Part shown: one piece after another, positions 1-12,626 of the stretch
How the letters are laid out: the number at the start of each line of letters is the position of its first letter
Numbering within the stretch: the stretch's first letter is position 1
NCBI GenBank assembly: GCA_946800325.1
Contig: OX326956.1
Coordinates: 18,876,667-18,940,666 of the forward strand
Length of the DNA stretch: 64,000 bases
Reading direction: 5' to 3'
DNA from: Luzula sylvatica
Lineage: Eukaryota > Streptophyta > Magnoliopsida > Poales > Juncaceae
Translations under genes and position numbers: made by a program
The notes under the pieces: model-generated
The model's input: only the letters and a program-made list of their open reading frames with translations
What the model was told of the DNA's origin: nothing
Databases searched by the model: none

Positions 1-766
1 CTCCAAGACGATTCTTGCTTTATTCGTGAGGTCCGGTATTGAGTCCAACTCAAAACCAGAGTGTGTGTACCTCACTCCTTGCCCCAAACCCTAGCCTAGC
101 TAGTGAATTGGTCAAGTCCAAACCACAAATGGAATATCATTCAATCAGCGAATTGACATGCCAGACTATGGCCATGCAACACGTCAATTCCTAATCAATG
201 CATGCCTTCCTTGCTACGCACGTGTAAATCTGTGCCAGACTATGGCCATGCAACACAGATAAACAAACACTAGTTTAGAAGGTTCCATTTAGGGAGACAT
301 AAGACTTGATAATTACGTGGGAGGATTTTACTTTTTATTAAAATCATTTATTTTATTCATTCACAATAACAAATAAAATTATGGTATAGCATATAGGCCT
401 TTTAGTTTTATGAGCAATCATAAAACCCTAAAATTCCCAACCCTAAAACCCAAGATGATTCATTGCTTCATGTGAAGATCCAATCTTCGTGTCGTGTCGT
501 CTTCGTGTCGTCTTGCCTTGAAGGTCCTTCTTCAAAACTAAACCTATTTTATTTTATTACAACTTTGGAAGACTCACCGGTCCCCACATAATTAAATAAA
601 ATACAATTTGGAAAGCTCACCGGCCCCCACACAACACACATTACAAGCAACACAAACAATCATCCCCGTTTTAGGCTATATGCTATACCGTATCGAATTT
701 ATAAATTGGAAATTTTAAAATTATTGGGCATTTTTGACAGAAAAAAAAATTGGTTGTCCAGAAAAT

Positions 767-822
767 TGTTCGAACGATCGCAACTCCAAGTTCGATCGAG
801 AAACGTCAGAAAAAAAAATTTC

Positions 823-859
<37 letters not shown>

Positions 860-990
860 AACCAGAAATAGGTCCGTTCGAACGCAACTCCAAGTTCGTT
901 CGAACAGATCAGTCCGTTCTAACCGAACACTAGGTTCGTTCGACCGGACCAGTTCGTTCGAACGCAACTCCAAGTTCGTTCGAACGAACC
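767..990. repeat. TTCGAA-palindrome repeat cluster with poly-T tract
   Basis: Short units containing GTTCGTTCGAACG with the spacer CAACTCCAAG recur at about 767-805, 871-905 and 950-990. A run of about 33 T lies at 826-858. The same palindromic units reappear at 1524-1664, on the other side of the presumed LTR edge. Confidence 0.7.
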
Positions 991-1093
991 CTATTCTGCC
1001 AGCTTTTCTAATTTCTGCAATTCAGCCCTAAAATTCTAAAATTTCCTAAATTCGAATTAAATCATCGATTTTCGATGGTTTTAACGAGCGATT

Positions 1094-1105
1094 GCTCTGA
1101 TACCA
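1094..1105 (-). promoter_or_regulatory. primer binding site for initiator tRNA-Met
   Basis: Read on the minus strand the 12 bases are TGGTATCAGAGC, complementary to the 3' end of plant initiator tRNA-Met and used by many plant LTR retrotransposons to prime reverse transcription. It is immediately next to the presumed LTR edge at 1107. Confidence 0.6.
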
Positions 1106-1523
1106 CTGTAGGGTTACGCACACGATTATCATAGTGTGCAGCGGAATTATTCACGCATGCGTAACCTAATTCTACCCTGGATCACGCCCTAAAACCAACG
1201 AAAAAGGAAGAGTTGGAGATAATTACCTCGTACAAGTTAGTACGTGTCGATTACTTCTCCAAATCCGTGAACCTTCTCCAAGAATCGCTCGTGCAATCCC
1301 TCTACTCGTGTCCACCTTGATTTCGACCAATCGGAAATCGCCAACGCCGTTCTAGTCGCCGTCACGATCAATCTCTCAAGATCCTTGCTCGAATCTCCCT
1401 CTCAATCTCACCAGATCTGATCTGGAATTCTGTGGAAGAGGAAAGAGAAACGACGGCTCAAAACCCTAGAAAAACTTAGGTCAAATTCCGGAATCAGAAC
1501 TTTATATATATAGGAAACATGTC

Positions 1524-1664
1524 AGTTCGAACGCACTTAACATAGTTCGTTCGAACGAACCCAGTTCGTTCGAACGCACCTAAATGTTCGTTCGAACGAA
1601 CCTACTTCTGTTTATCACGAATAAGTCCGTTCGAACGCACTGATATAGTTAGTTCGAACTAACC
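1524..1664. repeat. second TTCGAA-palindrome repeat cluster
   Basis: At least five copies of a GTTCGTTCGAACG-type unit, about 35-45 bp apart, with spacers GCACTTAACATA, GCACCTAAAT and GCACTGATATA. They belong to the same family as the cluster at 767-990. Confidence 0.65.
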
Positions 1665-2080
1665 TTATTCTGACTGCAGAATTGCCTATTTATATAAATT
1701 CTTCCAAGTTAATTCTTAAGCCATATTTTCTTTCAGCCACATCATCATCTTTATCTTGATTATTAACCCTTAGATTGTGTGATGTGGATTCATCATATCC
1801 ATTAATATTATATTTGATCATTTAAGATATGTATTTTGTATTATTATTTTTAAGTATTAATTTGAACCATTAGATGTAGTGATGTGGTTTAATCTCAATC
1901 ATTAATTTTTTGGTAGATTTTTTGAAGATCATATTTTGTGTAGTCATTTATGTGTTATTATTTTACACTATGTTTTAAGCATTCTTAGAAAGCCACATCA
2001 TCCTACATTAATGATGTGACATATTATTATTGGTTAGAATCATATTATACCAAGTCTAATCAATTGTTTAACATTTCACA

Positions 2081-2860
2081 TAAGATTTCATGATCAAATG
2101 TGAATACAATAGAATATGAAAAGTTTATATATGAAATTCTAATAATTTAATATGTAATATTATAAAAAATACAACATATATTAGTATTATTTTGGAAATT
2201 TAATTTTATAAACCCATCAAATATATTCATTTTATTTTTCTCTTTATTTTGACATCCATATTAGCATAGTTCATACATACCGTTTTTCATAATTTCAATT
2301 TGTAAAGACAATACAATGAAAAAAAATACATATTTACATAATATATTTTTAAGAATTTTATTTGCATAATAGAATTTTTAAGTATTATTATTTATTTTTA
2401 AAAAAATTATAACCATAAGAATCTCATATAATACTAAGTAGATTATATTTGTGTTTTTAATCAAACAAGATTACATGATAAAATGTGAATGCAATGAAAT
2501 ATGAAAATTTTATATATGAAATGCTAATAATTTAATATTTAATATTATAAAAAATACAACATATATTAATATTATTTCGGAAATTTAATTTTATAAACCC
2601 ATCAACTATATTCATTTTTTCTCTTTATTTTGACATTCATATTAGTACAGTTTATACATACCGTTTTTCATAATTTCAACTTGTAAAGATATTATGTAAG
2701 AAAATACAATGCAAAAAAAGACATATTTACAAAATATATTGTTAAGAATTGTATTTGCATAATAGAATTTTTAAGTATTATTATTTATTTTTAAAAAAAT
2801 TATAACAATAAGAATCTCATATAATACTAAGTAGATTATATTTGTGTTTTTAAGCAAACA
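2081..2860. repeat. tandem duplication of about 385 bp, two copies
   Basis: The block at about 2081-2460 is repeated at about 2465-2860 with scattered substitutions; both contain the same order of landmarks (ATATGAAA..., TAATATTATAAAAAATACAA, ATAAACCCATCAA, CATACCGTTTTTCATAATTTC). It lies inside AT-rich sequence ending in the Helitron 3' terminus at 3480. No coding capacity is seen from 1700 to 3480. Confidence 0.75.
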
Positions 2861-3449
2861 ATTTTTTTGAAAACATAGTAGAATTAAAAAAAAAAGTTTA
2901 TCCCTCTAAATAACTTTTTTAAGTTATAAACACCTATCAAATTGTATTGCTATTTTACAAAAATGTAGGATAAAAAATTCATATGAAATAAAATAATTGT
3001 ATTTATGTTTATTATAAATTAAATTTTGATATTATATATTAAATTACTTCCACTATTAAGTTTTATATTATTTTATATTTTTCATTGCATTTGAATCAAT
3101 AAAAAATATTACCACTATATAATTAATAATGTATTACTACATATGTTGTATGATTCATTATTTTAATATTTCATATTGTATGAATTATTGTAAACAATGA
3201 TATAATATTTGTTGTTACGTTTTTCGTAAATTTATATTATATCTTATTCTAATATATTATTATATAGTGACATTAATATAAGTATTATTATTTGATTAAA
3301 AAACTGGTATTTTTTGTTATTATAATGTACAATAATTGTAAAACATATGAATAATCATAGATAAATGAATTCAAATTTATAATATATCTGATTCTAATAT
3401 TAATCATACAAATATATAATTGTATTACAATGAAAAAACATAATTTACA

Positions 3450-3480
3450 TACTCGCCGCGGAGCGCGAGTATTCTCCTAG
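3450..3480 (+). mobile_element. Helitron 3' terminus (element 1)
   Basis: A GC-rich stem-loop (CGCCGCGGAGCGCGAG) about 10 bases before a terminal CTAG at 3477-3480, followed by T at 3481, is the canonical plant Helitron 3' end (hairpin, CTRR, insertion 5' to T). The body extends left over AT-rich DNA; the 5' TC end could not be placed. Confidence 0.65.
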
Positions 3481-4880
3481 TAGATATAATAACTCACAAG
3501 AAACACACAATTAGCGAACAAATAACTATATTAATTAAAAATTATTAATTCATATGTATATTTACCAACCCCTTTATTTTGGACCCATCTTTATGCAATC
3601 TCCTCATGCCACCTCATCACAACTCATGCCACATCATCACAATTATTTCAACCATTAGATTAGGATATGTGGCAACATATGAACCATAGATTAACCTTTG
3701 ATTTTGTGTGGTTATGTTTTATTTGTAGATATTTATGTGTTCCTTATTTCACACATAGTTTTAAGCAATTTTAGAAGGCCACATCACCTTACAGTAATGA
3801 CGTGTCAAAATATTATTTGTTAGGTTCATGTTGGACCAATTCTATTTGATTTTGAATTTTTTCACAACATGATACATGATCAATTGTGAATACAAATAGA
3901 ATGTGAAGAGTTTAAATATCTAACATTAATAATTTAATAGACCAATATATAATATAATAAAACATACATCAAATATTGTTAGTATTTTCATAATATAATT
4001 TAAAAAAAATAAGAAATATAGTCGCTGGAAATTTATCTTTATTTTGAGATCCATATTATCATATATTTAATATTTTTTTCTAACTTAAAATTATGAAAAC
4101 AATTGTGCAAAAAAAGATATAAAAATAAATATAATTACATTAATGACTTGTAAGACTAATTATTATTATTTTTAAAACTATAATTGAAGAAAATTGCACA
4201 TACTACTAAGTATGTTATTATCATATATTCAATATTTTTTTCTAACTTAAATTACGAAAACAATTATGTAAAAAAGAAATAAAAATAAATATAATTATAT
4301 TAATGACTTGTAATCCTTATTATTATTATTTTTTAAAATATAATAGAAAAAAATTTGCACATGCTAATTATTATTATTATTTTTAAAACAATTATGTTAT
4401 ATTTGTATTTGTACTTAAAACAGTTCCATGTTAATCTTTAAAAAAATAAATAATGAAAGATATTGATTTACTAAACACAAATAATTTCTTTAACTTATAT
4501 AATATTTTTTTAATAATAAACATGAAACTTAAAATTTATCAGACCGAAATAATTTTTTTAAACTTTTACAATGTTATTATTCTTAATTTTAGATATGAAA
4601 ATTTAAAATATCATATGGTTTTTATTTTTATTTATGTCCACCCATGTTGTTTTATTATTTCATAGTGATATTTATTCTTTTTTGTATGTGTTGCATTATA
4701 GTACTAAATAAATATTTCGCAACGTGTCATATTCAAAAATTGTATGATAATTTTGTCATCATCGAACTTCCTTAATCAATATGATATTTATTTTCATAAA
4801 GTCTTATATTTGATCCCGAAAAATCATAACTATATATTATGTGTATATATTACGTGTATGGTAAAACAAATGAAACAAAA

Positions 4881-4908
4881 CCGCCGCGAAGCGCGGGTAA
4901 TCTCCTAG
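4881..4908 (+). mobile_element. Helitron 3' terminus (element 2)
   Basis: The stem-loop CCGCCGCGAAGCGCGGG is followed by TAATCTC and CTAG at 4905-4908, then T. Element 2 fills roughly 3600-4908 and is related to element 1: both carry a GCCACATCA...TAATGA...GTG block (near 1992 and 3778). The 5' end is not resolved. The open frame at 4453-4665 is AT-rich and gives no family match. Confidence 0.65.
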
Positions 4909-4919
4909 TTATTTATTAT

Positions 4920-5670
4920 TTGTTAATTGTGTGTATTTTGTTAAATGGTTTCTTTCCGAAATAGTAACCCATTGTGACTTTTCTTGACATGTAGCATTTA
5001 CAAATGCTCAATTTGTAAGAAAAATTATGTTTTTGTCAAATTTGCAAAATTAGCTCTTTCGCGAGACCCTCTTGAGAAAGAAACTGTTTTTCGCTAAAGG
5101 GTCTGACGAAAGTGTTTAACCATTATTTTTGCACGTTAACTTGAAAAAAAAGTAATAAAATCACTTTCGCCAGCCCTAAACCCTCTGGCGAAAGAGAAAA
5201 ATAGTATTTTTTTATTATTTTCATTTTAAAATAACAAAAAAATTGCATTTTCGCCCGCCGTGCTGGCAAAAGTGCCTGTTAAGGAACTTATATGTAAGAT
5301 TTTAAGGACCTATATGCAAATATGTTATTATTTTTTACTGGTATGTCCAAATTGAATTTTGTTTATTTTGTTAGATTTGATATTGTGTGATCACTGATTG
5401 TGTGAAACTGTATAACTTTATTTCGAATTTTCGATTTCTTTATTGCTTTATGTTAATTATGGATTTATGTGAAAAAATAGCATTACGAGATTTATTGTGA
5501 TGTTTAAAATTATATAAAAATTATTTCTTCATTTATTTACCTGTTTGTGCATCTTTTTATGTTTGAAATTTTTCTGCTTAATAAGAAAATAAAAAAGATA
5601 TATCAAATATTTGTATAATTAGGTAAAATTGCTATCAAAATTCTCCATTTTTTGTCATGTTTTGTAAAAT
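4920..5670. repeat. dispersed repeat, copy 1 (CTTTCGCCAG family)
   Basis: About 750 bp here is homologous to 54690-55440 in the same orientation. Shared landmarks are CAAATTTGCAAAA, GGTCTGACGAAAG, AACCATTATTTTTGCA, CTCTGGCGAAAG-type inverted motifs and TTTTTTGTCATGTTTTGTAAAAT at the right edge. No protein-coding signature. It looks like a fragment of a larger transposable element of unknown class. Confidence 0.7.
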
Positions 5671-5675
5671 GGATT

Positions 5676-6659
5676 TCACTGAAAGAAATACAGTTTCGGA
5701 TCAACCGTAAAAGTGTACACAAGGATGAACGAATGTAAGCGTACATTCGTGGTCATAACTTTCAGTAGGAAAATCCAATTTGAATGGTTCAAATTGGGTT
5801 ACACCGATAATAAGATTATCTATAACCTTCATGTAGAAATATATTTCATATGAACGAAGTATCAGTGTCGTTTCTATGAAATACCGAAAAGGTGCAACAG
5901 TATGACATATAGTTAGTAAAACTGTCATAACTTTTGCATACGAACTCCAATTGGGCCTGCCCAAATTGGGTTGGGTACATAATAATATTATCTACAACTT
6001 TCATGAAGGTTAATTTCCTGTCAGAAGAATTCACCAATTTCTTATGAACAGAATACTGAACAGGATACATGCAGTTTTCTGTGTGAAAATGTGTATATTG
6101 GATATACATGTCTTTTGGCCCATCATAATCCTATGTAATATAAATAGGATTTTTATCTCTCCTCTATTCAGTCCAATTCATTATAATCAATAGAATTATC
6201 CAGAATATTGAGAGCCATCTTTCTTAGAGCGAAAGAGTGCGAAGAGAGAAAACCGAGAAAAAGGAGTTTTTCTCGGTGTAGAGAATCAATCAATCGAGCA
6301 AGTTCGCCGGTGCTTCGTCTAGGCAGTTGCACCCGTGACCGACGTCTTCCGACTCAAGATGGATACACGTAGAGGAGCGACACGTGTGGCTCTTCGGTTG
6401 TGATCGATCCGAAGGAACGTAAATCGTCAACGAGCGGTGAAAGACGCGTGGTGTGGGACACGCGGATTGTCACCAACGTGACAGGAGAAAGAAGAATAGC
6501 AATCAACCCGTCCAGTGCAATCAATTTTGCACTGGTATGAATCTATCCTTCTTATTTGCATCGTACCCTTCGAAATCATGGCATGATCTTGGATTATAGG
6601 AACCGGACCGGGCCTACATATCCGCTGCGCGGGCCCGGGGACGGGATAAATTCCCAACA
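5676..6659 (+). mobile_element. LTR-like fragment upstream of PPR copy A
   Basis: The sequence ends in TTCCCAACA at 6659, has a TATA-like TGTAATATAAATAGG near 6134-6150, and shows no reading frame of substance. This architecture fits a solo LTR or truncated retrotransposon in plus orientation. The second half (6075-6659) recurs in unit B at 20441-21025, nearly identical, while the first half is absent there because the duplication junction falls inside it. No primer binding site follows the CA. Class assignment is inference. Confidence 0.45.
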
Positions 6660-6663
6660 TTCA

Positions 6664-7350
6664 CTACTTTCTATATATTTATTTAGTATTTTAATGGGAA
6701 ATATTTATTTAGTATTTTAATGCAACACTTACGAAAAAATGTTACTATAAGATAACAAAATGGCATGCGTGAACATAAATAAAAAAACAAAACCACATGA
6801 TATTTTAAATTTTCATATCTAAAAATAAGAATAATAACATTTTTTAAGTTCAAAACAATTATTTTATGTCTGATAAATTGTATGTTTCATGTTTATTATT
6901 GAAAAATATTATATAAGTTACAGAAATTATTTGTGTTTAATAAATAAATATCTTTCATTTTTATTATTTTTAAAAAAAATTAACATGAAATTGTTGCAAG
7001 TAAAAATACAAATATAACATACTTAGTAGTATATGCAATTCTTTTTAATTATAGTTTTAAAAATAATAATAATAATAAGGCTTACAAGTCATTAATGTAA
7101 TTATATTTATATTTATATATATTTTTACATAATTGTTTTCATAATTTTAAGTTAGAAAAAAATATTGAATATATGATAATATGAATCTCAAAACAAAAAT
7201 AAAATTCAAGTGAATATATTTCTTAATTTTTTTAAATTATATTATGAAAAATACTAACAATATTTGATGCGTATTTTATGAAATTATATATTAATTTATT
7301 AAGGTGAGATATTTGAATTCTTCACGTTATAATAAATGCATAGATGATCA
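6664..7350 (-). mobile_element. inverted Helitron relic upstream of PPR copy A
   Basis: This AT-rich stretch is a diverged reverse complement of the body of Helitron element 2 (about 3850-4700). Matching blocks include ACAAGTCATTAATGTAATTA, CATAATTTTAAGTTAGAAAA and AATATTTGATG. The terminal hairpin is missing. It now forms the region directly upstream of the PPR reading frame, in both duplicated units. Confidence 0.6.
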
Positions 7351-7445
7351 AATTAGAAAAATTACTATCCAATTAAGTAGTGCGGGTAGACTGCGTGTTT
7401 TTATGCACAGATTAATCGTGCTCGGCTGCGCGCTTTTATCTGAAA

Positions 7446-8834
7446 ATGAAACTCAGAGTCTCGAAACACCTCTCGTCAAGAGTAGCTTTAATCTTCAATG
7501 AACCGAAACCATCTCTCTCATCTCTTCCCTCTTTGTTCTCTTCGAAGACCCTATACCGTAATCCTTTTCACTCGCCACTCTCCCCTAGTTCTTGTCATTT
7601 CCAGTTTCCACTCTTTCAGCTTATTCTTCGATTTTCTGAAATACGAACTTGTATTCGTCCTTACGGTACTCTTTATACAAATTTTCGATCAGAAAGACTA
7701 AGGGAATGTATTGTGTTGGGATCGATTGAGTCAGGTAATAAGTCTTATTAAAGATGATGCGATTTGTTTGGAAGCTAATCTAGATCAGATGAATTTGGTG
7801 CTTTCCCAATCAATTTTGATGCGTATTTTTTCTGTTTTGAATGAGGAAGGTATTCTGGCATTGCGTTTCTTCAATTGGGTTTTGAAATCTCACCCTGTTT
7901 CTGTACCTTGTCCTAAAATATACAATCTGATGTTTACTAATTTGGGAACAGTTCGTGATTTTGATAGCATAATTAGTTTATTAACTGAGCTTTCGCATAA
8001 GGGCCATTGCCTAACTGAAAAAGCATTTGCTTTTCTTGCTATTTTGGAGTCTGGTAATGTTAAGACCACCATTAGGAGAATTCTTGAGGTTTTGAATTCC
8101 GTTGGTGGATCTTGTAGAGGATCTGGAATATTTTCCTTAATTAGGGTTCTTTGTTCTATCAATTCATTCGATCTAGCTATCTTTGTAATGGAAGAAACTT
8201 CAAAAAGAACTCATTACTACAATGCACTCATAGCTGCAAAGTGCAAAACTGGTGATTCTAAAGGCGCCCATCACGTGTTCGATGAAATGAGAGATTCGAA
8301 TTGTGACCCAAACATGAACTCGTTCAATTACATAATTGGTTGTCTCTTGAAACACAATCGAGTTAGTGAAACCTGTGAATTCTTGGAATTAATGGAGAGA
8401 TTTGGGTACTCGCCAAATGCGTTAACTTATGAGTTGCTTGCATTTCATGCTTGTAAGACGAATAGGATCGATTTGGCTACTCAATTTCTAGAAAGGATGC
8501 TTCTAGAAGGTCTTAGACCGAGAATACAAATGCACGCCGCATTTATTAAAGGGTATTTTACACATGGGAGAGTACGAGATGCATATAAATATGTACTCGA
8601 CATGAGTGATAGAGACAAATTTTCGGTCAATATGAATTATAGTATTCTTATTCGCCTCTTTTATAAATCAGAAAGGGTTTTAGAAGCGAGTCAGTTTCTT
8701 TATGAGATGATGGAGAAGGGTTTTTTAGACCGAATTTTTCTGTTTATATGAGAGTTATAAAGGAGTTGAATAAGACGGGTAAAGGAGATATGGCTTCAGA
8801 ACTAAACTCTATGTTTATGAAGGTTAGCTCATAG
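7446..8834 (+). pseudogene. PPR protein pseudogene, unit A copy (two frameshifts)
   Basis: Counterpart of the intact PPR gene at 25382-26767, matching it along the whole length. Two lesions break it. A single extra T near 7699 (GACTAAGG instead of GACAAGG) shifts the frame after about 83 residues, so the N-terminal segment ends at 7751. A two-base gain near 8721 (GGTTTTTTAGA instead of GGTTTAAGA) replaces the last PPR motif and stops translation at 8751. An open stretch of 346 codons (7711-8751) remains between the lesions and includes the helical repeats HYYNALIAAKCKTGD, FNYIIGCLLKHNRV and LTYELLAFHACKTNR. A truncated protein could in principle be made from the internal Met at 7711, but it would lack the targeting sequence. 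Confidence 0.85.
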
Positions 8835-10689
8835 GTAATAATTGATATCGATCTCTTAGTACATGGATTCATGAAAATTAATGTGTTTTCTTTTTTGGCC
8901 TGAATTTGGATCAAATTGTAACTTTTTATTGTTTATTGCTTGAAGCCTGTTTGGCTTGCTGAATTTTTTAGAGGTCCCTTAAATTTCAAACTTCAAAATA
9001 ATATATTACTTAAAAAAAAAGGGTTTATATGACCATTATATAGGCTAATAAAAACGGGAATGAAGATGCTCCAGATTACTTGGAAACAGGGCTCTGTTGA
9101 TTAACAATGGCCACAAGCTGTTAAAAAGATCTTGTAGGCAAGGAATATGATTATTTGAAGAAGAAGAATATAAATTGTCTTCATTTCACCCAACTTAAGC
9201 CCTCTTCGATTTCAAACTTCCATTTATGAACTAAGCCCGATACCAGCCCATTCAAATTTCCATTTGGCGTGGCTTCATGAGTAAGTCTTGTAAAATATGA
9301 GAGTGTTCCTTCATAATTTGAGTGTGTCCTTGCAATGAAACATGCAATCAGCTTCTGTGATTCTAGGGAGTATTGAGAAAGGTCAATTTTACCAAACACC
9401 TTTTGTAACAAAGATATTCTTGGGGGTGGAGCAAACCCTAGCCGCCTCCACCCCCCTCCCTCTCGACTATCTCCACCACCCCGCCCAGCCCCTCCTCCAC
9501 CACTCACAAGCCCCCTCTCCAAGCCCCTCCGACCGATGCGAAAAAGAGATGCCCCAGTCTGATCTGCCTGCTCCCCAAAATCCTCTCCCTTTTCACCTTC
9601 TTCCGCACTTTATCTTACGTTGCGCTGATGAAGACGGCAGGACTCGTGGCTTGAACAGCACCAGCGACAGATTTGTTGAACGGCAAAGTCACCATGGCAG
9701 CAGCGCTCGAACCCTCTTCTGGCAGCAAAGTCATACTTATAAGGGCGGCAGTGCCACGGTGACAGATCTTGAACCGCGCCGAGGTAGAAGATCAGATGAA
9801 GGTCGTAGACCTTCAAGCCGTCAACAATTTGACGGCGACATCGATTTCCTCCTATTGATCAGCGACAACACGTCCTTCTCTTTGCCACTTTCTCTTGTTT
9901 TTGGTGACGACGGCTTATTCTCACTCTCTACTCCATTTTTGTGGATATGCGCGACGACACCTTATCCTGTGTCTCTACTTCATTCTTGCAGATCATGGTG
10001 ATGGTTCGGTGCTCCTAGCCGTGAGCTCGACTCTATATTCTCTTTCTTTTCTCGTGGATGTGATGCATCGGAACCCTAGCCTCTATTTTGGCAACTTCTC
10101 TAGCTATCTCGAGCAATCTGCCCTCTCATCTTGATAGTTTCTCTGACCCTCTCATGGCGGCACCTTGATCTCTTCTTTCTCGGGATGTCTTCGTCCATTT
10201 GTCGAGCACCATTAAAAATGTTGTTGGTTCGAATCATGTCACTCTCTTTCATTTGGTATTCATCATGAAAAGCAAGCCCTATCCTCCGATTCCCTGCCTC
10301 CACCCTCTCCTCTTCGATCTCTCTCTGCATGACCCCATGCATATCTAACATTGGTTCAATTCCGACAGTTTGTCTTGGGTCTGATATCTTTTCCTCTCTT
10401 ATTATCTTTTTGTGGCCGTACGACGAAGTGAAGACGCCGAGTCTCGAGATGATCTCAGAGGTATATGTCGGCTACTATTTTCACTTTCCTTCGAGGCCAT
10501 GGACGGCAACGTAGAATGCCACAATCATAATCCTGGATGGTTCTTTTTTCTTTCTTGTGGCATGTAATCTGTTTTTTTCTTTTATATTGAACGTGTAAGT
10601 CTTTTTTTACTATGTTCAATGAAAATTTGTAGTATTTGTCTACTACCTTAAAAAAAAAAGTCATGTAAAATATCAAAATATCTTTTTGA
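8835..10689. other. non-coding region downstream of PPR copy A
   Basis: No supported gene. Open frames here (for example 9342-10001 plus and 9181-9522 minus) overlap each other, sit in a C-rich low-complexity stretch near 9420-9540 (CCACCCCCCTCCC), and are interrupted by indels in the unit B counterpart (26768-28390). The C-rich part resembles a degraded 5' exon or leader. B lacks about 200 bases present at about 9889-10110. Confidence 0.5.
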
Positions 10690-10899
10690 AGGAGACTAAC
10701 CTACTTAATTAAGTACAAAAAATTTGATGCTTAATATTTTTTTCGCCATTGAATTTACATTGAGATTTGTACATTTAATGATGTGCACAAAATTTCATAA
10801 TCATCATGAGAAAATAAGAATCTCAATGCAAAATCAATAATGAAAAAAAACATTAAATACCAAATATCTTAAACTTAATTAAGTTGGTTAGCCTCCCTC
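10690..10899. mobile_element. MITE with AGGAGACTAACC/GGTTAGCCTCCCT termini
   Basis: The ends are imperfect inverted repeats (AGGAGACTAACCTACTTAAT on the left, the complement of GAGGGAGGCTAACC on the right) around an internally palindromic core (CATTGAGATTTGTACATTTAATGATG). It is the same family as the MITE at 17001-17209. A partly deleted copy sits at the equivalent site in unit B (28391-28566), so insertion predates the duplication. Confidence 0.65.
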
Positions 10900-11790
10900 T
10901 ATATTTTATCCGTACAAAATAAGAAGAGGAATTTTTTAATAAAAACCAAAAATATCAATAATTGTTTCACATTTCATCTTCCCTTTTGAAGTTAACTTAA
11001 CCATTTTTATCCAATTATATTTATTTTTATCAAAATACCATTATAAATTTTATTTTATTTTTTGTTTAAAACCAAATAACAAATAAAACATTAAATTTTA
11101 TTTAATATAAATAAATAAATACTAGAATATAAATACAATCATACAACAAAATGATAAAAAAAAATTATGTAGAATAAAATTACAATTTACATATTACATA
11201 TTTTTTGAACATAGAATAATCATATTAATACAATCATACATTCTTTTGTTCAATATAATATCATAAAATAAATCAATGCATTGCAAAATATATCATAAAA
11301 TATCATTAAAATAATAACACTAAATATTATGCTAAACTATTTTTATTATACAAAATAATTAAATGAGGGATATTTTGGTTAAAAAAAAAGTATTACTCGG
11401 TCAAAAAAATTAAGTTTAACTTCATAGGAGAAAAAAAAAATCAACTCAATTTCTACGAGGTTTTCATGACAATTTAAAAGTGAGGAGGTTTTTCATTATT
11501 TCCAATAATTATGGTTTTTTAAGAATTTTCCAAATAATAAATATGCATATAGAAATTATTTTTTGTATAAATGTATATTTTATTGTACTTTTGATTTATT
11601 TATTTTAAGTGAAATTTAATCCATGAATCATGGATTATTTTTGTTTTACATTTTATTTGTGAAATTTAATCGTTGGTTGTACTTTTGATTTATAAGTCGT
11701 ATTATTAAGATTTTACATGGTCTGAACGTTCTCGTTACCTTTGGATATTATTTTTTTTTGGAATGTCCCGCCTACAATGATTTGGTTAAG

Positions 11791-11913
11791 AACATTCGAT
11801 GCGGCGATACATATCGGATAAAACGATACAATATTTTTATATATAATTTAGAATACGATACAGATACATCAATACGAATAAAATCGGTTTCTTGGAGTAT
11901 TCGTACAACATAG
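11791..11913. mobile_element. relic of the CTATGTT/GGATAC hAT-like MITE family
   Basis: Contains GCGGCGATACATATCGGATAA and ends GGAGTATTCGTACAACATAG, the diverged 3' end of the family seen intact at 34177-34728. Unit B has the same relic at about 34037-34168, with a young family member inserted exactly at its end. Confidence 0.5.
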
Positions 11914-12234
11914 CTTGTTATGCTTTGGGACAAGAAATATAAAATGTGTAATCTTAACTTTTTTTGCGCACAACAAAGTAAGCTAACAAAAATAAAGTTG
12001 TTGCTTCATTTTTTTTTTGTTCTTCTCATCATATTTATTTTATAATTAACGGACAAGTATTTCATATTTTTTGCTTCATTTCTCAACTTTTAACTCATGT
12101 ATCTAATTTAAATTACTATTGTCCCTGATCAACTCGATTGGAGATGCTCGCGTGTACATAAAAATATTTTATTTTATTAATATATTGGACGTATGACTTT
12201 GAGCCTACTCCTTAAAAAAAAATAAAAAAAAAAT

Positions 12235-12616
12235 ATGAAAAAATTATGAATGAACTAATTCAGTACTTCGAGACCTAACAATCTCTTTTCTTTAAAGTAA
12301 GGAGCTAAAAATATCAAAGAACCAAATCTAAATTTTCTGTTTAACGGACTTAATATGAAGAAATTATGAATGAACTAATTCAATAATTTGAGGACCTAAC
12401 AATATCTTCTCTTTAAAGAAAGGAGCTAAAAATATCAAAGAACCGAATTTAGATTTTTCTGTTTCTTATTTTATTAATATATTATTAATATATGAAGAAA
12501 TTATGAATGAACTAATTCAATAATTTGAGGACCTAACAATATCTTTTCTTTAAAGTAAGGAGCTAAAAATATCAAAGAACCGAATTTAGATTTTTCTGTT
12601 TCTTATTTTATTAATA
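12235..12616. repeat. tandem repeat of about 125 bp, three copies (two in unit B)
   Basis: Units begin ATGAARAAATTATGAATGAAC at 12235, 12355 and 12492 and contain GGAGCTAAAAATATCAAAGA. Unit B has only two (34923 and 35043), so copy number changed after or during duplication. No coding signature. Confidence 0.8.
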
Positions 12617-12626
12617 TATAATTAGG

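Larger units (their letters stand above)
1..1700 (-). mobile_element. LTR-retrotransposon end, minus orientation (partial)
   Basis: At 1094-1105 the plus strand reads GCTCTGATACCA, the reverse complement of the plant primer binding site for initiator tRNA-Met. It lies one base from a TG at 1107, as expected for the edge of a 5' LTR read on the minus strand. The LTR would begin at 1107 and run right to about 1.6-1.7 kb; a TATATATA run near 1505-1512 could be its promoter on the minus strand. Bases 1-1093 would be internal sequence and the other LTR is outside the window. No gag-pol reading frame is present in this part, so it may be non-autonomous. The outer LTR end was not identified. Confidence 0.5.

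Noticed and set aside
6427..6660. 77-codon minus-strand frame repeated at 20792-21025
   Set aside because: It lies within the LTR-like fragment and is repeated only because the LTR is duplicated; no protein features.
9181..9522. 113-codon minus-strand frame with a Gly-rich start
   Set aside because: The Gly-rich half is the complement of a CCACC-rich tract. The rest is conserved in unit B only through the recent duplication and matches no family I know.
9342..10001. 219-codon open frame downstream of PPR copy A
   Set aside because: It crosses a low-complexity C-rich stretch, has no recognisable domain, and the same region in unit B is broken by indels.
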